Shown here one piece after another: positions 1 through 8,723 of a DNA stretch of 64,000 bases. Position numbers and translations under genes: made by a program. Numbering within the stretch: position 1 is the stretch's first letter; each line of letters opens with the position of its first letter. The notes beneath the pieces were generated by a model. The model was not told where the DNA came from. It did not search any database and saw nothing but the letters and a program-made list of their open reading frames with translations. Source of the stretch: an uncultured Latescibacterota bacterium (GTDB lineage Bacteria; Latescibacterota; UBA2968). The stretch lies in NCBI GenBank assembly GCA_951812755.1, contig OX638329.1:1845339-1909338 (forward strand). The letters run 5' to 3'.

Positions 1-521
1 TGGCTGCCGGGCACCACTTCTGTGACGCCGTATTCGATGGCATCAGCTCGGCTTAGCGGGAATAATACGTTTAACACAAAACACGGCAATGGGATCTTTT
101 TGTTGTGTCGGGATACATTGTCTGGCAATGGAAAGAGTATGCGGTCATCCAGATGCCATCCACCGCCCTGACCGGGTTCATAACGCAGGGCATTTTGCGA
201 CATCATGTGGCAATCATCACCCAGGATCGCTTCTGATAGGCTCACAAAAGGTTCCCGCGCAATCAGGTCCCGGAAATTGATGTCATACTCAAACATCCGC
301 ATCATACTGATGCCCCGAATATGGTCTCCTTCGGGTTCGTGCATTTTCGGGTCCTGATATTTTTGCTCCATTGTCTCCCGCAATACCAGTACTTCTTTCT
401 CGGTTAATACGCCTTTTAAAAACAAATACCCATCTCGGTGAAATTGCGCGACCAGATCCCGGGTTTTGTCTGCGCCATAAGGTTTGGCGTTTTTGTCGAT
501 TACGCTGTTTGTGGTGTACAT
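1..521 (-). CDS. Phytanoyl-CoA dioxygenase (PhyH) family protein, C-terminus cut by window edge
   Basis: The reading frame is open from an ATG at 519-521 to the left edge of the window, so the 3' part of the gene is missing. I translated it by hand. It begins MYTTNSVIDKNAKPYG, continues with FHRDGYLFLKGVL, typical of the PhyH N-terminus, and carries GGGWHLDDR, which supplies the His-x-Asp iron ligands of Fe(II)/2-oxoglutarate oxygenases. It ends at the edge in TEVVPGS, the start of the conserved PGSH motif. The family oxidises unactivated C-H bonds using 2-oxoglutarate. The substrate cannot be read from sequence. The gene is co-directional with the transporter upstream of it (532-1995). Confidence 0.85.
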   Translation of the reverse strand, partial: MYTTNSVIDKNAKPYGADKTRDLVAQFHRDGYLFLKGVLTEKEVLVLRETMEQKYQDPKMHEPEGDHIRGISMMRMFEYDINFRDLIAREPFVSLSEAILGDDCHMMSQNALRYEPGQGGGWHLDDRILFPLPDNVSRHNKKIPLPCFVLNVLFPLSRADAIEYGVTEVVPGS

Positions 522-531
522 TGGTACCTCA

Positions 532-1995
532 TTATTTCATTAATCCCAATATATCTTCATACACGGCCAGGCCTCCAAAATAGGTAAAGGCGAGGCCCGA
601 TATTATATTGAGCGCGACGAGAAACCAGCCCATTTGCAATGGAGGTGGGACGAATTTGCGGTCGATATAAATTATCGCAAAGCACCAGGGGCCAGCGAGG
701 AGCACCCCGGTGATGTGTAGTGGGATTGTCATAATCGAAATTGGGTTCCAGCCTATGCCATTCGGGTCCTGGGTGGCTGTCCACCAGGCATATAGCACCA
801 GTGCGCTACCTGCAATAGCGGTGTATGCCAGTGTCCATTTTCGCACATCGTTCAACGATAGGTTGCGCCATTTGGGGGTTATTGCGCGAATGCTTTCATG
901 CGCTGTGCGGACGTATAGTTCATACGCGCCGTACACGGTGCCAAAAATTGCGAAGAATACGCCGAGCTTGTACAGTCCCGAGAGAAATGTTTTGACGCCC
1001 GCGCTTTCGTGCAATTCCGTTAAAAATACGACCTGGTGGTTGTAGAGATCCATGCCGGACGGTACGATCTCTCGCGGATGTAACAGAGCTGCACCCAGGA
1101 TCAAAAAGGCCGCTGTGAATAATAACACGCTGGCAAATGATACGAGGGTATCGACCAGCGGTGCTTTTAACCACGCTTTGCCCAATTCGAGATTTTCTGG
1201 AGTTTCCGAGATGATTTCTTCTCCATTGCTGCGTCGGCCAATCATTCCCCACACCTTTTCTCGCAACATGCCCACATATCCCACATAGTCCTGTACCCCG
1301 CCGCCGATTACGCCCATGTACGCGACCATTTCGACAATTAGCGTGCGGTCTGCAAACATCGGGTTGCGCGATACCCATTCTGGATATACCGGAAATGTGG
1401 GGACTACTGCACCCATTAGTGCGGCAACCCAATCGGGATTTGCCGCTACTGTCGCTATTAACATGACCAGCAACATCAATCCCACGAGTGAGGTCTGTGC
1501 CTTTTCCAACAAGCCATAGCTCTGCTTCAGGGTTAGTACAATTAAAAATGCGATAAATATCAGGGCGATCAAATGCGGATATCGCGCCGGGTCGTCAAAT
1601 AATATCCACGACGAAATTGTGCCGAGCATAATGGGCAGGCTGGACAGATAAAACGGAAAACTCACGACCATTACCACGCCGACAACTGCCGGGAATAATC
1701 CTCTTGGGCCGGGCAATTGTGCCCAGCGTTCCATTGGGTGCTCGCCAGTTAGTGTCATATATCGCGCCGCGGAGTACACTTGAACGACTTTTGTGATGCA
1801 AAACAGGCTGAATGCCCAGAACATCGCGTAGCCAAAAATCGCGCCGCTGCGCGATGCCCACACGGTTTCCCCACTGCCGATCGTTACCGATGCGATAATT
1901 GCGCCTGGTCCAAAGAATTTTAAAAAATCGCCGACCTTCCGCGAGCGCAATGCCGCCGCCAGTTCTGGAAATTCCAGTTTTTTTGATTCTGTCAT
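532..1995 (-). CDS. Nramp-like transporter lacking the canonical metal-site motifs
   Basis: This is a 487-residue polytopic membrane protein with about eleven hydrophobic segments. The opening GPGAIIASVTIGSGET aligns with Nramp transmembrane helix 1 (GPGxxxxxxxxDPGN). The Asp-Pro-Gly-Asn metal site is replaced by Gly-Ser-Gly-Glu, and the Met-Pro-His motif expected in helix 6 is also absent (AYMGVIGGGVQDY in that region). By established Nramp knowledge these residues bind the transition metal, so this member probably carries a different substrate. An AGGAG ribosome site lies 6 bases before the ATG. It sits 10 bases upstream of the partial PhyH gene and is likely co-transcribed with it. Confidence 0.75.
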   Translation of the reverse strand: MTESKKLEFPELAAALRSRKVGDFLKFFGPGAIIASVTIGSGETVWASRSGAIFGYAMFWAFSLFCITKVVQVYSAARYMTLTGEHPMERWAQLPGPRGLFPAVVGVVMVVSFPFYLSSLPIMLGTISSWILFDDPARYPHLIALIFIAFLIVLTLKQSYGLLEKAQTSLVGLMLLVMLIATVAANPDWVAALMGAVVPTFPVYPEWVSRNPMFADRTLIVEMVAYMGVIGGGVQDYVGYVGMLREKVWGMIGRRSNGEEIISETPENLELGKAWLKAPLVDTLVSFASVLLFTAAFLILGAALLHPREIVPSGMDLYNHQVVFLTELHESAGVKTFLSGLYKLGVFFAIFGTVYGAYELYVRTAHESIRAITPKWRNLSLNDVRKWTLAYTAIAGSALVLYAWWTATQDPNGIGWNPISIMTIPLHITGVLLAGPWCFAIIYIDRKFVPPPLQMGWFLVALNIISGLAFTYFGGLAVYEDILGLMK

Positions 1996-2008
1996 GATTT
2001 CTCCTATT

Positions 2009-2046
2009 AAAAACCCCAGCCCAACCGATTTTACGGAGGACTGGGG
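2009..2046 (-). terminator. Rho-independent terminator after the cyclase-family gene
   Basis: On the minus strand a CCCCAG...CTGGGG stem is followed by TTTTTAAT. It lies just after the stop of the gene at 2063 and just before the ribosome site of the transporter gene at 1995. Confidence 0.6.
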
Positions 2047-2062
2047 ATTGGAAGGTGCGACA

Positions 2063-3001
2063 TTATTTTACGGCGATTGGATTTCCCGGGGAACCTGTTC
2101 CGCCTTTCAGGCGCAATGGCGAAAATATAAATGCAAATTCATACGCCTGATCTTTTGCCAGTTCTTCCAGGTCCAGGTTTTCCAGGATGTAAATTCCATG
2201 CTGGACGATGAGCAACTGATGTACGGGAAAAGCCAGCGACTCATCCTCGCCAGGTACGACTTCGAGGCCCCAGGTATCGCCTGCGACCATCGCAATTTTT
2301 TGATCTACCAGCCATTGGCCCACGGCCATTCCAATACCCGGCTGGCCTTTATTGAATGTTTCGTTGTCTTTCATCCACAGGGTGCCGTGTCCCGTGCGGA
2401 AGATCACTACATCGCCTTCTCCCACGGATACATTTTGTTTTTTGAGTGCTCCCTCGGTATCGGCCACTGTGATTACGTATCCGACCTCCAATCGCTCGAC
2501 ACCTTTGTATCCCGCCACGTCTATCAGTACGCCGCGCGTGAAGAATGCCCCCACCTTTTCCACGCCCAATTTTTCCAGGCCATAAGGTTTGCTAAAGTCC
2601 GCGCTCTTAAAGCCATTGTAATACACATCCTCGTTTCCTACCCGCGTACCAATATGCCCCAATCCATCGAATTGTGTACCGATTTGACCGATTTCGCCAC
2701 TGAACATCTCGTCGTGCCACACGAGTTGGTTATCACCGAGCGGCCCACCGCTTGGCCCACCGACGATTGTCAAACTGTAATGCCTTGAACCAAATAGTGG
2801 TATCCCGTGTTCATATACCTTCCCCAATTGGTAGATTTTGCCGGTTTTGATCAATTTGTTCGCTTCCATCACTTTGGCGGGTGTCAACCGGTTTGCGGCA
2901 CCCCGTTCATCTTCGGGACCCCACTCCGATGGCGATTGCTGGGCATATACTGGCACCAGCATCAAATTGACCAGTAGTGCTATAAACAGTATGCGGTTCA
3001 C
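2063..3001 (-). CDS. Secreted cyclase-family (kynurenine-formamidase-like) hydrolase
   Basis: I place the start at GTG 2999-3001 because a strong AAAGGAGGG site precedes it by about 5 bases. A further ATG 48 bases upstream would overlap the neighbouring gene. The protein begins MNRILFIALLVNLMLVPVYAQ, a clear Sec signal peptide. The mature part has the cyclase family layout: WGPEDERGAANRLTP near the N-terminus and GTQFDGLGHIG, where the family normally has an HxGTHxDxxxH metal-binding motif. The first His positions are only partly conserved (LVWHDEMF). The family includes kynurenine formamidases and esterases with a divalent-metal site. Signal and sequence suggest a periplasmic hydrolase of unknown substrate. 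Confidence 0.75.
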   Translation of the reverse strand: MNRILFIALLVNLMLVPVYAQQSPSEWGPEDERGAANRLTPAKVMEANKLIKTGKIYQLGKVYEHGIPLFGSRHYSLTIVGGPSGGPLGDNQLVWHDEMFSGEIGQIGTQFDGLGHIGTRVGNEDVYYNGFKSADFSKPYGLEKLGVEKVGAFFTRGVLIDVAGYKGVERLEVGYVITVADTEGALKKQNVSVGEGDVVIFRTGHGTLWMKDNETFNKGQPGIGMAVGQWLVDQKIAMVAGDTWGLEVVPGEDESLAFPVHQLLIVQHGIYILENLDLEELAKDQAYEFAFIFSPLRLKGGTGSPGNPIAVK

Positions 3002-3035
3002 GATTTCCCTCCTTTGAAAAGATACCGATTCGCGA

Positions 3036-3908
3036 TTAAGCCTTCTCATAAAGTGCGATGCTTACCTGTGTGCCGGGAAATAGCGCAGATGGATATACCC
3101 ACATTTCGTCTCCCCGAATGTACACCCGTTCATCTCCTGATCGAATGTGTAAACGCCCGCTGTTTTCCTGGCAGATTTGTTTCACAATGTATAGACCCAG
3201 CCCCCGTGTATCACCCCGCGAGACGGTCTTTTGGATTGCCATTTTTATTGCCTGACTGTGCGACCAGTGCGCTGCATCGTGTCCTGTTGACAAGCTTTCG
3301 CGAATGCCAATACCCAGGTCGCATACGCCGATAATCGCAAATTTCCTGTTCAATCTGTGATTGGTATAGCGCTGCGCGACCACAAATCCTTTATCCCCGC
3401 TGTGGTCCAGAATATTGTGACACAATTCGGCTACGACGTTTTTAAATCCTGTAATTTCCCGCACGGTATAGTGCAGTTCTTCGCTCAAGATGGCGCCGAC
3501 CCGCGATTCAATTACACTCAGAACTTGCTCGATATCGCTCCGTTGCTCGATGGTCGTGATTTCCAGCAGGCTTTCGTTGTGTGTTCTCGGCTGTCCCGTT
3601 TGCGGTGCTCGCGCCACTGTTACATAAGACTTGAGCGCGTCAAATACTTTCATGCGGGTCAAATAACGCTCGACGTCTGAATTTTCGGGTATTCGGCACG
3701 TAATATCCCAGTATTTGGCACTCAGATGCCGGCCAATCAAACACAACATCCCCATGCCATAGGGATCGACAAAACCCAAATTTGACAGATCCAGAACTAT
3801 ATTATCTTCCTCTCGTCGCGTCCGGAACGCCTCGAGATCGCGCAGTACATTGTCACACGAAACAGCCGATAAATTCTGTTCCGCTATCGCCAGCGTGTCG
3901 TTATTCAT
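3036..3908 (-). CDS. STAS domain fused to a GHKL/anti-sigma-type ATPase domain
   Basis: The 290-residue protein has two parts. Residues about 1-95 look like a STAS or anti-sigma-antagonist fold (NIVLDLSNLGFVDPYGMGML, the beta-strand/helix around the usual phospho-acceptor position). Residues about 150-285 form a GHKL ATPase with N-box VVAELCHNILDHS, G1 box CDLGIGI and G2 box TRGLGLYIVKQ. No histidine phosphotransfer domain is visible. By family knowledge such proteins act as serine-kinase/anti-sigma switches. It follows the GWxTD gene by only 4 bases, so it is probably translationally coupled. The tie between this switch and the GWxTD pair is inference. Confidence 0.75.
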   Translation of the reverse strand: MNNDTLAIAEQNLSAVSCDNVLRDLEAFRTRREEDNIVLDLSNLGFVDPYGMGMLCLIGRHLSAKYWDITCRIPENSDVERYLTRMKVFDALKSYVTVARAPQTGQPRTHNESLLEITTIEQRSDIEQVLSVIESRVGAILSEELHYTVREITGFKNVVAELCHNILDHSGDKGFVVAQRYTNHRLNRKFAIIGVCDLGIGIRESLSTGHDAAHWSHSQAIKMAIQKTVSRGDTRGLGLYIVKQICQENSGRLHIRSGDERVYIRGDEMWVYPSALFPGTQVSIALYEKA

Positions 3909-3912
3909 GTGT

Positions 3913-6339
3913 TTAGTTGCGCACGCGGAATATGGCTCGGCGCTTGGCGCGTTTTTTGACCTGCAAATCCGTTATTGCGACTTCGAGTTTGTACACGCCG
4001 CGCGGCATTTTGGACAGGTCAATTTCCAGGAAGGTGAAGTCGTCGGATTTGTCGCCGGCATATACAGAACTGATCGATGTGCGGCTTTGCTGCCCGGCTC
4101 GGCGCAGTTCTTCGAGGGACTCGGCCATCAGGTTGCGTTCGGCAGGCATGTATTGCACTTCAAAATCTACGGTTTTGGCTTTGAGATTTTCTTCCCCGCC
4201 AGCCATGGCATCGCCTAACTGGGCTTCTTCATCTGGCATCTCGTCTTCGCCAAATGTGCCATCTGTGCCGTCGAGCGCGCTGCCTGCGGCGAGTATTTCA
4301 CTACTGGAGCGATCATCTTCTTCTACTTGCGCCAATTCTTCGGCAGTTGGCACAATTAGCAATCCGCCTACCTTTTTGAGGGCTACGGCGCCAAACATCG
4401 CGGGATTTACTTCCTCATTATCGGGAACGCTAATGGTGTAGGTGATTTCGTATTGGGTGCGTCCAAATTCGTCTTTTTTCAGGTTGTAGATTTCCAGATA
4501 GACATAGGCCGATTGCCCGGTGCGATATGCGCGGAGAGGATTGGGTGCAATGCGCAAATCCATTCGCGTTTCGGGAAAGGGTTTGGCCAGTTCAATTTTT
4601 TTGGCGAGCAACAGATCGCTCATGTCCAGGCTTGATTCAGATACTGTCAAAAGGCGTTCTGTGCGGAATGTGCCGATGGAGCCGCTGGTTCTATCGCCCA
4701 CTTCGACCACGATATTATAAGTGCCCTGGGGAAGTGTCATGGCGCGTTGGCTCAACAAATACTGCGGGGCATTGCCTCCTTTGGGCTTCTTTTGCTCAAT
4801 CGGTCGCACATTGCGGTAGATGTCTTGCCACCGGTAATCGAACATAAATAACCCTTCATCCATGACGATCATCTGGTCGTTCTTTGCTTTTAATTTGCCC
4901 GTGGGAATGGCATAAGCGATTTCCATGCGCATGTTTTTTCCCGAGCGGAAGGCGGTGATCTGGTGTGGCATGGAGTATTTTCTGTTCTGGAATGGATCGA
5001 CAAAACGCGCTTCTTTTTTCTTAAATGCCGCTCGGTTTTGTATTTCAAAATACTCTTCGCGCATCCTGTCGCTCGCCCATCGCGTGTTGGTAGATCTCCT
5101 GAAGAGCGTTTGTTCTACTTGCCTTGAATCCACATTGCGGGTTCTCAGGGCATTGGGGTCCGTGCCTGTGATATCGACCGTGCTGCTCGGTCCGACTTCG
5201 CCTGCAAATCCCCAACCGTCAACGCCATTCACACTTTGAAATGTGAACCTGTATCCCCCGTAATACCACGTTTCCTTGAACATGGGAAATACGCCCGTTG
5301 TTCGCCGCTGATATTTTCCGTATTTGATATAGGTTTGTCCGCGAATGGTCTTCCACCCTTCGATGTTTCTCGCAGGCACGCTAAAGCGCAGATTTGCATA
5401 GGCCACGCGACCGTAGTGCTCCATCCGACGCTCGTTGTGATTGGTCAGAAATAGCGGATCATTCTTGTTCCAAAATTGCGTCAATGCCTCAGAATCCTTC
5501 CACTCGCTATCGTCGCCGACTTGCATGGCTTTTGAGATGCGCGCACTGTCTTCTTTTGATGCGATGAGATCCACGGATTCCATCATTTTGCGCTGTTCGG
5601 GATCCATGGCTGCAATGGCCTGTTCATACAATTTGTTCGCCTCTAAAAGCTCTCCTTGAATTTGATGGGAGTAGGCCAAAAATAACTGCGCGTTGGTATC
5701 GCCAGGAAATCTCCGCATCATCCGCCGCATCACCCGTTGCATGGCGGGGATTCTCCTGTGTTCCAGATGCGCCAGTCCCAATAGATAATAGGAGTCCTGA
5801 TAGTCTGGATCGACCTCCAGGCTCTTTTCAAACAGCATCACAGCCTGGTCGTATTCGTTCTTGGCAAAAGTTCGAATGGCTCGCCGCTGCGGTATTACCC
5901 GGTCGCGCGTGATCATGTATTCGCCGAATATATGGCGACCAGCATCGTAGGCTGCAATAGCTGCATTGGGAAATTTTTCTATGACTTTTTCATAGTGTGC
6001 CTTGGCCTCGCGCTGAAATCCCCGGTTCCACAATGCCTCGCCGTGCAAGAGTTGATATTGCAGATTTTCCGTGTCAATCCGAATTGCTTTTTCACTGGCT
6101 TCTACTGCGCGGCGTCGAAACTCGGGCGTGTCCAGACGAATGTAGAGGCGGGTCAGTTGTGCAAGTGCCGGGGTATATTTGCCGTTTTTCTTTAAGACCT
6201 GCTTAAATTCTTCCACGCTTTCTTTTGGTTCAATTTCATTCATGCGCGACAGGGCAGCGTGATAGAGCGAATCTACTTCGCCAGTCCATGCCGGTGCTGC
6301 GACCAGGCAGGTGAGGATCAAAAGCGAGAAGGCTTTCAT
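3913..6339 (-). CDS. GWxTD-domain protein with TPR-like N-terminus (paralogue 1)
   Basis: The start is taken at the ATG at 6337-6339, which has a GGAG site and begins a signal peptide (MKAFSLLILTCLVAAPAWTG). The protein is about 808 residues. Residues about 25-260 are TPR-like helical repeats (YYLLGLAHLEHRRIP, AIRIDTENLQYQLLHGEAL). The middle contains the GWxTD-family segment PLFLTNHNERRMEHYGRV followed by GQTYIKYGKYQRR. The C-terminal 300 residues are beta-rich. An acidic linker (EEDDRSSSEI, FGEDEMPDEEAQLG) separates the last two beta regions. The family is usually exported and of unknown function. It is the second of two tandem copies, and the N-terminal half is almost identical to its neighbour. 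Confidence 0.8.
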   Translation of the reverse strand: MKAFSLLILTCLVAAPAWTGEVDSLYHAALSRMNEIEPKESVEEFKQVLKKNGKYTPALAQLTRLYIRLDTPEFRRRAVEASEKAIRIDTENLQYQLLHGEALWNRGFQREAKAHYEKVIEKFPNAAIAAYDAGRHIFGEYMITRDRVIPQRRAIRTFAKNEYDQAVMLFEKSLEVDPDYQDSYYLLGLAHLEHRRIPAMQRVMRRMMRRFPGDTNAQLFLAYSHQIQGELLEANKLYEQAIAAMDPEQRKMMESVDLIASKEDSARISKAMQVGDDSEWKDSEALTQFWNKNDPLFLTNHNERRMEHYGRVAYANLRFSVPARNIEGWKTIRGQTYIKYGKYQRRTTGVFPMFKETWYYGGYRFTFQSVNGVDGWGFAGEVGPSSTVDITGTDPNALRTRNVDSRQVEQTLFRRSTNTRWASDRMREEYFEIQNRAAFKKKEARFVDPFQNRKYSMPHQITAFRSGKNMRMEIAYAIPTGKLKAKNDQMIVMDEGLFMFDYRWQDIYRNVRPIEQKKPKGGNAPQYLLSQRAMTLPQGTYNIVVEVGDRTSGSIGTFRTERLLTVSESSLDMSDLLLAKKIELAKPFPETRMDLRIAPNPLRAYRTGQSAYVYLEIYNLKKDEFGRTQYEITYTISVPDNEEVNPAMFGAVALKKVGGLLIVPTAEELAQVEEDDRSSSEILAAGSALDGTDGTFGEDEMPDEEAQLGDAMAGGEENLKAKTVDFEVQYMPAERNLMAESLEELRRAGQQSRTSISSVYAGDKSDDFTFLEIDLSKMPRGVYKLEVAITDLQVKKRAKRRAIFRVRN

Positions 6340-6376
6340 GGTAATCTCCATTAAAGGGTTCTTTTGCGAGTGGCGT

Positions 6377-8689
6377 TTACTCACGGACTCGGAACACGGC
6401 GTTGCGCTTTACTTGTTTTTTTACCTTCAAATCCGTTATTGCGACTTCGAGTTTGTAAATGCCACGTGGCATCGTAGATAGGTCGATTTCCAGGAAGGTG
6501 AAGTCGTCGGATTTGTCGCCGGCATATACTGAACTGATCGATGTGCTACTCTGCTGACCGGCCCGGCGCAGTTCTTCGAGGGATTCGGCCATCTGATTGC
6601 GTTCGGCCAGGACGTATCGGACTCTCAAATTCGCTCGCTTTTTGCGCGTTTGTGTATTTCCAGATTGGGCTTTCTCTTTTGACGCGTCGCTGGTAACACT
6701 TTGTCCGGGCGGCGACACAATGAGCAATCCGTCTAGCTCTGTAAGGTCTATGGCGCCGAACATCGAAGGATCTACTTCCCCTTTATCGGGTACGCTGATG
6801 CTATAGACAATTTGATATTGGGTGCGTCCAAATTCGTCTTTTTTTAAGTTGTAAATTTCCAGATAGACAGATGCCGATTGCCCGGTGCGATATGCGCGGA
6901 GAGGATTGGGTGTGATGCTCAGGTCTGTGCGCTTTTCGGGAAAGGGATTGATTGTTTCAATTTTCTGGGCGAGTAACAGGTCACTCATGTCCAGACTTGA
7001 TTCAGATACGGTCAAAAGGCGTTCTGTGCGAAATGTGCCGATGGTGCCGCTGGTTCTATCGCCTACTTCGACTACCACATTATAGGTGCCCTGAGGAAGT
7101 GTCATGGCACGTCGGCTCAACAGATATTGCTGTGCATTTTTCCCCGATGGTCGTTTCTGTCCAATCGGTCGCACATTGCGGTAGAGGTCTCGCCACAGGT
7201 AATCGAACATAAATAACCCCTCATCCATGACGATCATCTGGTCGTCATTTGCTTTTAATTTGCCCGTGGGAATGGCATAAGCGATTTCCATGCGCATATT
7301 TTTCCCTGCGCGGAAGGCGGTGATCTGGTGCGGCAAGGTGTATTTCCGACTGTGGAATGGATCGACAAAATGAGCTTCCACTTTTTTAAACGCCGACCGA
7401 TTTTTAATGTCGTAATACTCGTCAAGGATTCGTTTACTCCTCGGTATCGAACTTCTCGAACTCGAACTTCCCAACCTCCTCGAGCTTCTTCCGAACGAGC
7501 CCATTCTGGCTGCACGCGTCACATCGACCGTGCTGCTCGGTCCCACTTCACCCGCAAATCCCCAACCGTCAACGCCATTCACACTTTGAAAGACGAAGTG
7601 GTATCCGTCGTAGTACCACGTTTCCTTGAACATGGGATATACGCCTGTTACACGTCGCTGATACTTTCCGTATTTGATGTAGGTTTGTCCGCGAATGGTC
7701 TTCCACCCTTCGATGTTCCGCGCGGGTACGCTAAAGCGCAAATTGGCATACGCCACGCGCCCGTAGTGTTCCATCCGACGCTCGTTGTGATTGGTCAAAA
7801 ATAGGGGATCGTTCTTGTTCCAGAATTGCGTCAATGCTGCAGAATCTTTCCACTCACCATCGTCGCCGACTTGCATGGCTTTTGAGATGCGCGCACTGTC
7901 TTCTTTTGATGCGATGAGATCTACAGATTCCATCATTTTGCGCTGTTCGGGACCCATGGCTGCGATGGCCTGTTCATACAATTTGTTCGCCTCTGGAAGA
8001 TTGCGCTGAAGCTGGTGCGAATAGGCCATGAACAACTGCGCGTTGATGTCGCCAGGGAATCTCCGCATCATTCTCCGCATCACCCGTTGCATTGCGGGGA
8101 TTCTCCTGTGTTCCAGATGCGCCAGTCCCAACAGATAATAGGAGTCCTGATAGTCTGGATCGACCTCCAGGCTCTTTTCCAATAGCATCACGGCCTGGTC
8201 GTATTCGTTCTTGGCAAAGGTCCGAATCGCACCTCGCCGCTGAATGATCCGGTCGCGCGTGATCATGTATTCGCCGAATATATGGCGGCCAGCATCGTAG
8301 GCTGCAACGGCTGCATTGGGGAATTTTTCTATGACCTTTTCATAGTGCGCCTTTGCTTCGCGCTGAAATCCCCGGTTCCACAATGCCTCGCCGTGCAAGA
8401 GTTGATATTGCAAATTTTCCGTGTCAATCCGAATTGCTTTTTCGCTGGCTTCTACTGCGCGGCGTCGAAACTCGGGCGTGTCCAGGCGAATGTAGAGGCG
8501 GGTCAGTTGTGCAAGTGCCGGGGCATATTTGCCGTTTTTCTTGAGTACTTGCTTAAATTCTTCCACGCTTTCTTTGGGTTCAATTTCATTCATGCGTGTG
8601 AGTGCGTCGTGATAGAGTGAATCTACTTCGCCAGTCCATGCCGGTGCTGCGATCAGGCAGGTGAAGATCAAAAGCGAGAGGGCTTTCAT
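6377..8689 (-). CDS. GWxTD-domain protein with TPR-like N-terminus (paralogue 2)
   Basis: The start is the ATG at 8687-8689, preceded by AAGGAG and beginning the signal peptide MKALSLLIFTCLIAAPAWTG. The 770-residue product has the same order as its neighbour: signal, TPR-like repeats, GWxTD segment, beta-rich C-terminus. Two stretches differ strongly. One is a Ser/Arg-rich block (MGSFGRSSRRLGSSSSRSS, encoded near 7430-7510) where the paralogue has an unrelated sequence. The other is a shorter basic linker (NTQTRKKRANLRVRY) in place of the acidic one. The rest is highly conserved even at the nucleotide level, which indicates recent duplication or gene conversion. The gap to the next gene is 37 bases. 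Confidence 0.8.
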   Translation of the reverse strand: MKALSLLIFTCLIAAPAWTGEVDSLYHDALTRMNEIEPKESVEEFKQVLKKNGKYAPALAQLTRLYIRLDTPEFRRRAVEASEKAIRIDTENLQYQLLHGEALWNRGFQREAKAHYEKVIEKFPNAAVAAYDAGRHIFGEYMITRDRIIQRRGAIRTFAKNEYDQAVMLLEKSLEVDPDYQDSYYLLGLAHLEHRRIPAMQRVMRRMMRRFPGDINAQLFMAYSHQLQRNLPEANKLYEQAIAAMGPEQRKMMESVDLIASKEDSARISKAMQVGDDGEWKDSAALTQFWNKNDPLFLTNHNERRMEHYGRVAYANLRFSVPARNIEGWKTIRGQTYIKYGKYQRRVTGVYPMFKETWYYDGYHFVFQSVNGVDGWGFAGEVGPSSTVDVTRAARMGSFGRSSRRLGSSSSRSSIPRSKRILDEYYDIKNRSAFKKVEAHFVDPFHSRKYTLPHQITAFRAGKNMRMEIAYAIPTGKLKANDDQMIVMDEGLFMFDYLWRDLYRNVRPIGQKRPSGKNAQQYLLSRRAMTLPQGTYNVVVEVGDRTSGTIGTFRTERLLTVSESSLDMSDLLLAQKIETINPFPEKRTDLSITPNPLRAYRTGQSASVYLEIYNLKKDEFGRTQYQIVYSISVPDKGEVDPSMFGAIDLTELDGLLIVSPPGQSVTSDASKEKAQSGNTQTRKKRANLRVRYVLAERNQMAESLEELRRAGQQSSTSISSVYAGDKSDDFTFLEIDLSTMPRGIYKLEVAITDLKVKKQVKRNAVFRVRE

Positions 8690-8723
8690 GGGGAGGCTCC
8701 TTGTGGTAGATGCTGGTGGGGTC

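Noticed and set aside
1994-2788. 264-codon plus-strand frame opposite the cyclase-family gene
   Set aside because: It runs through a terminator and antisense to a gene with signal peptide and family motifs.
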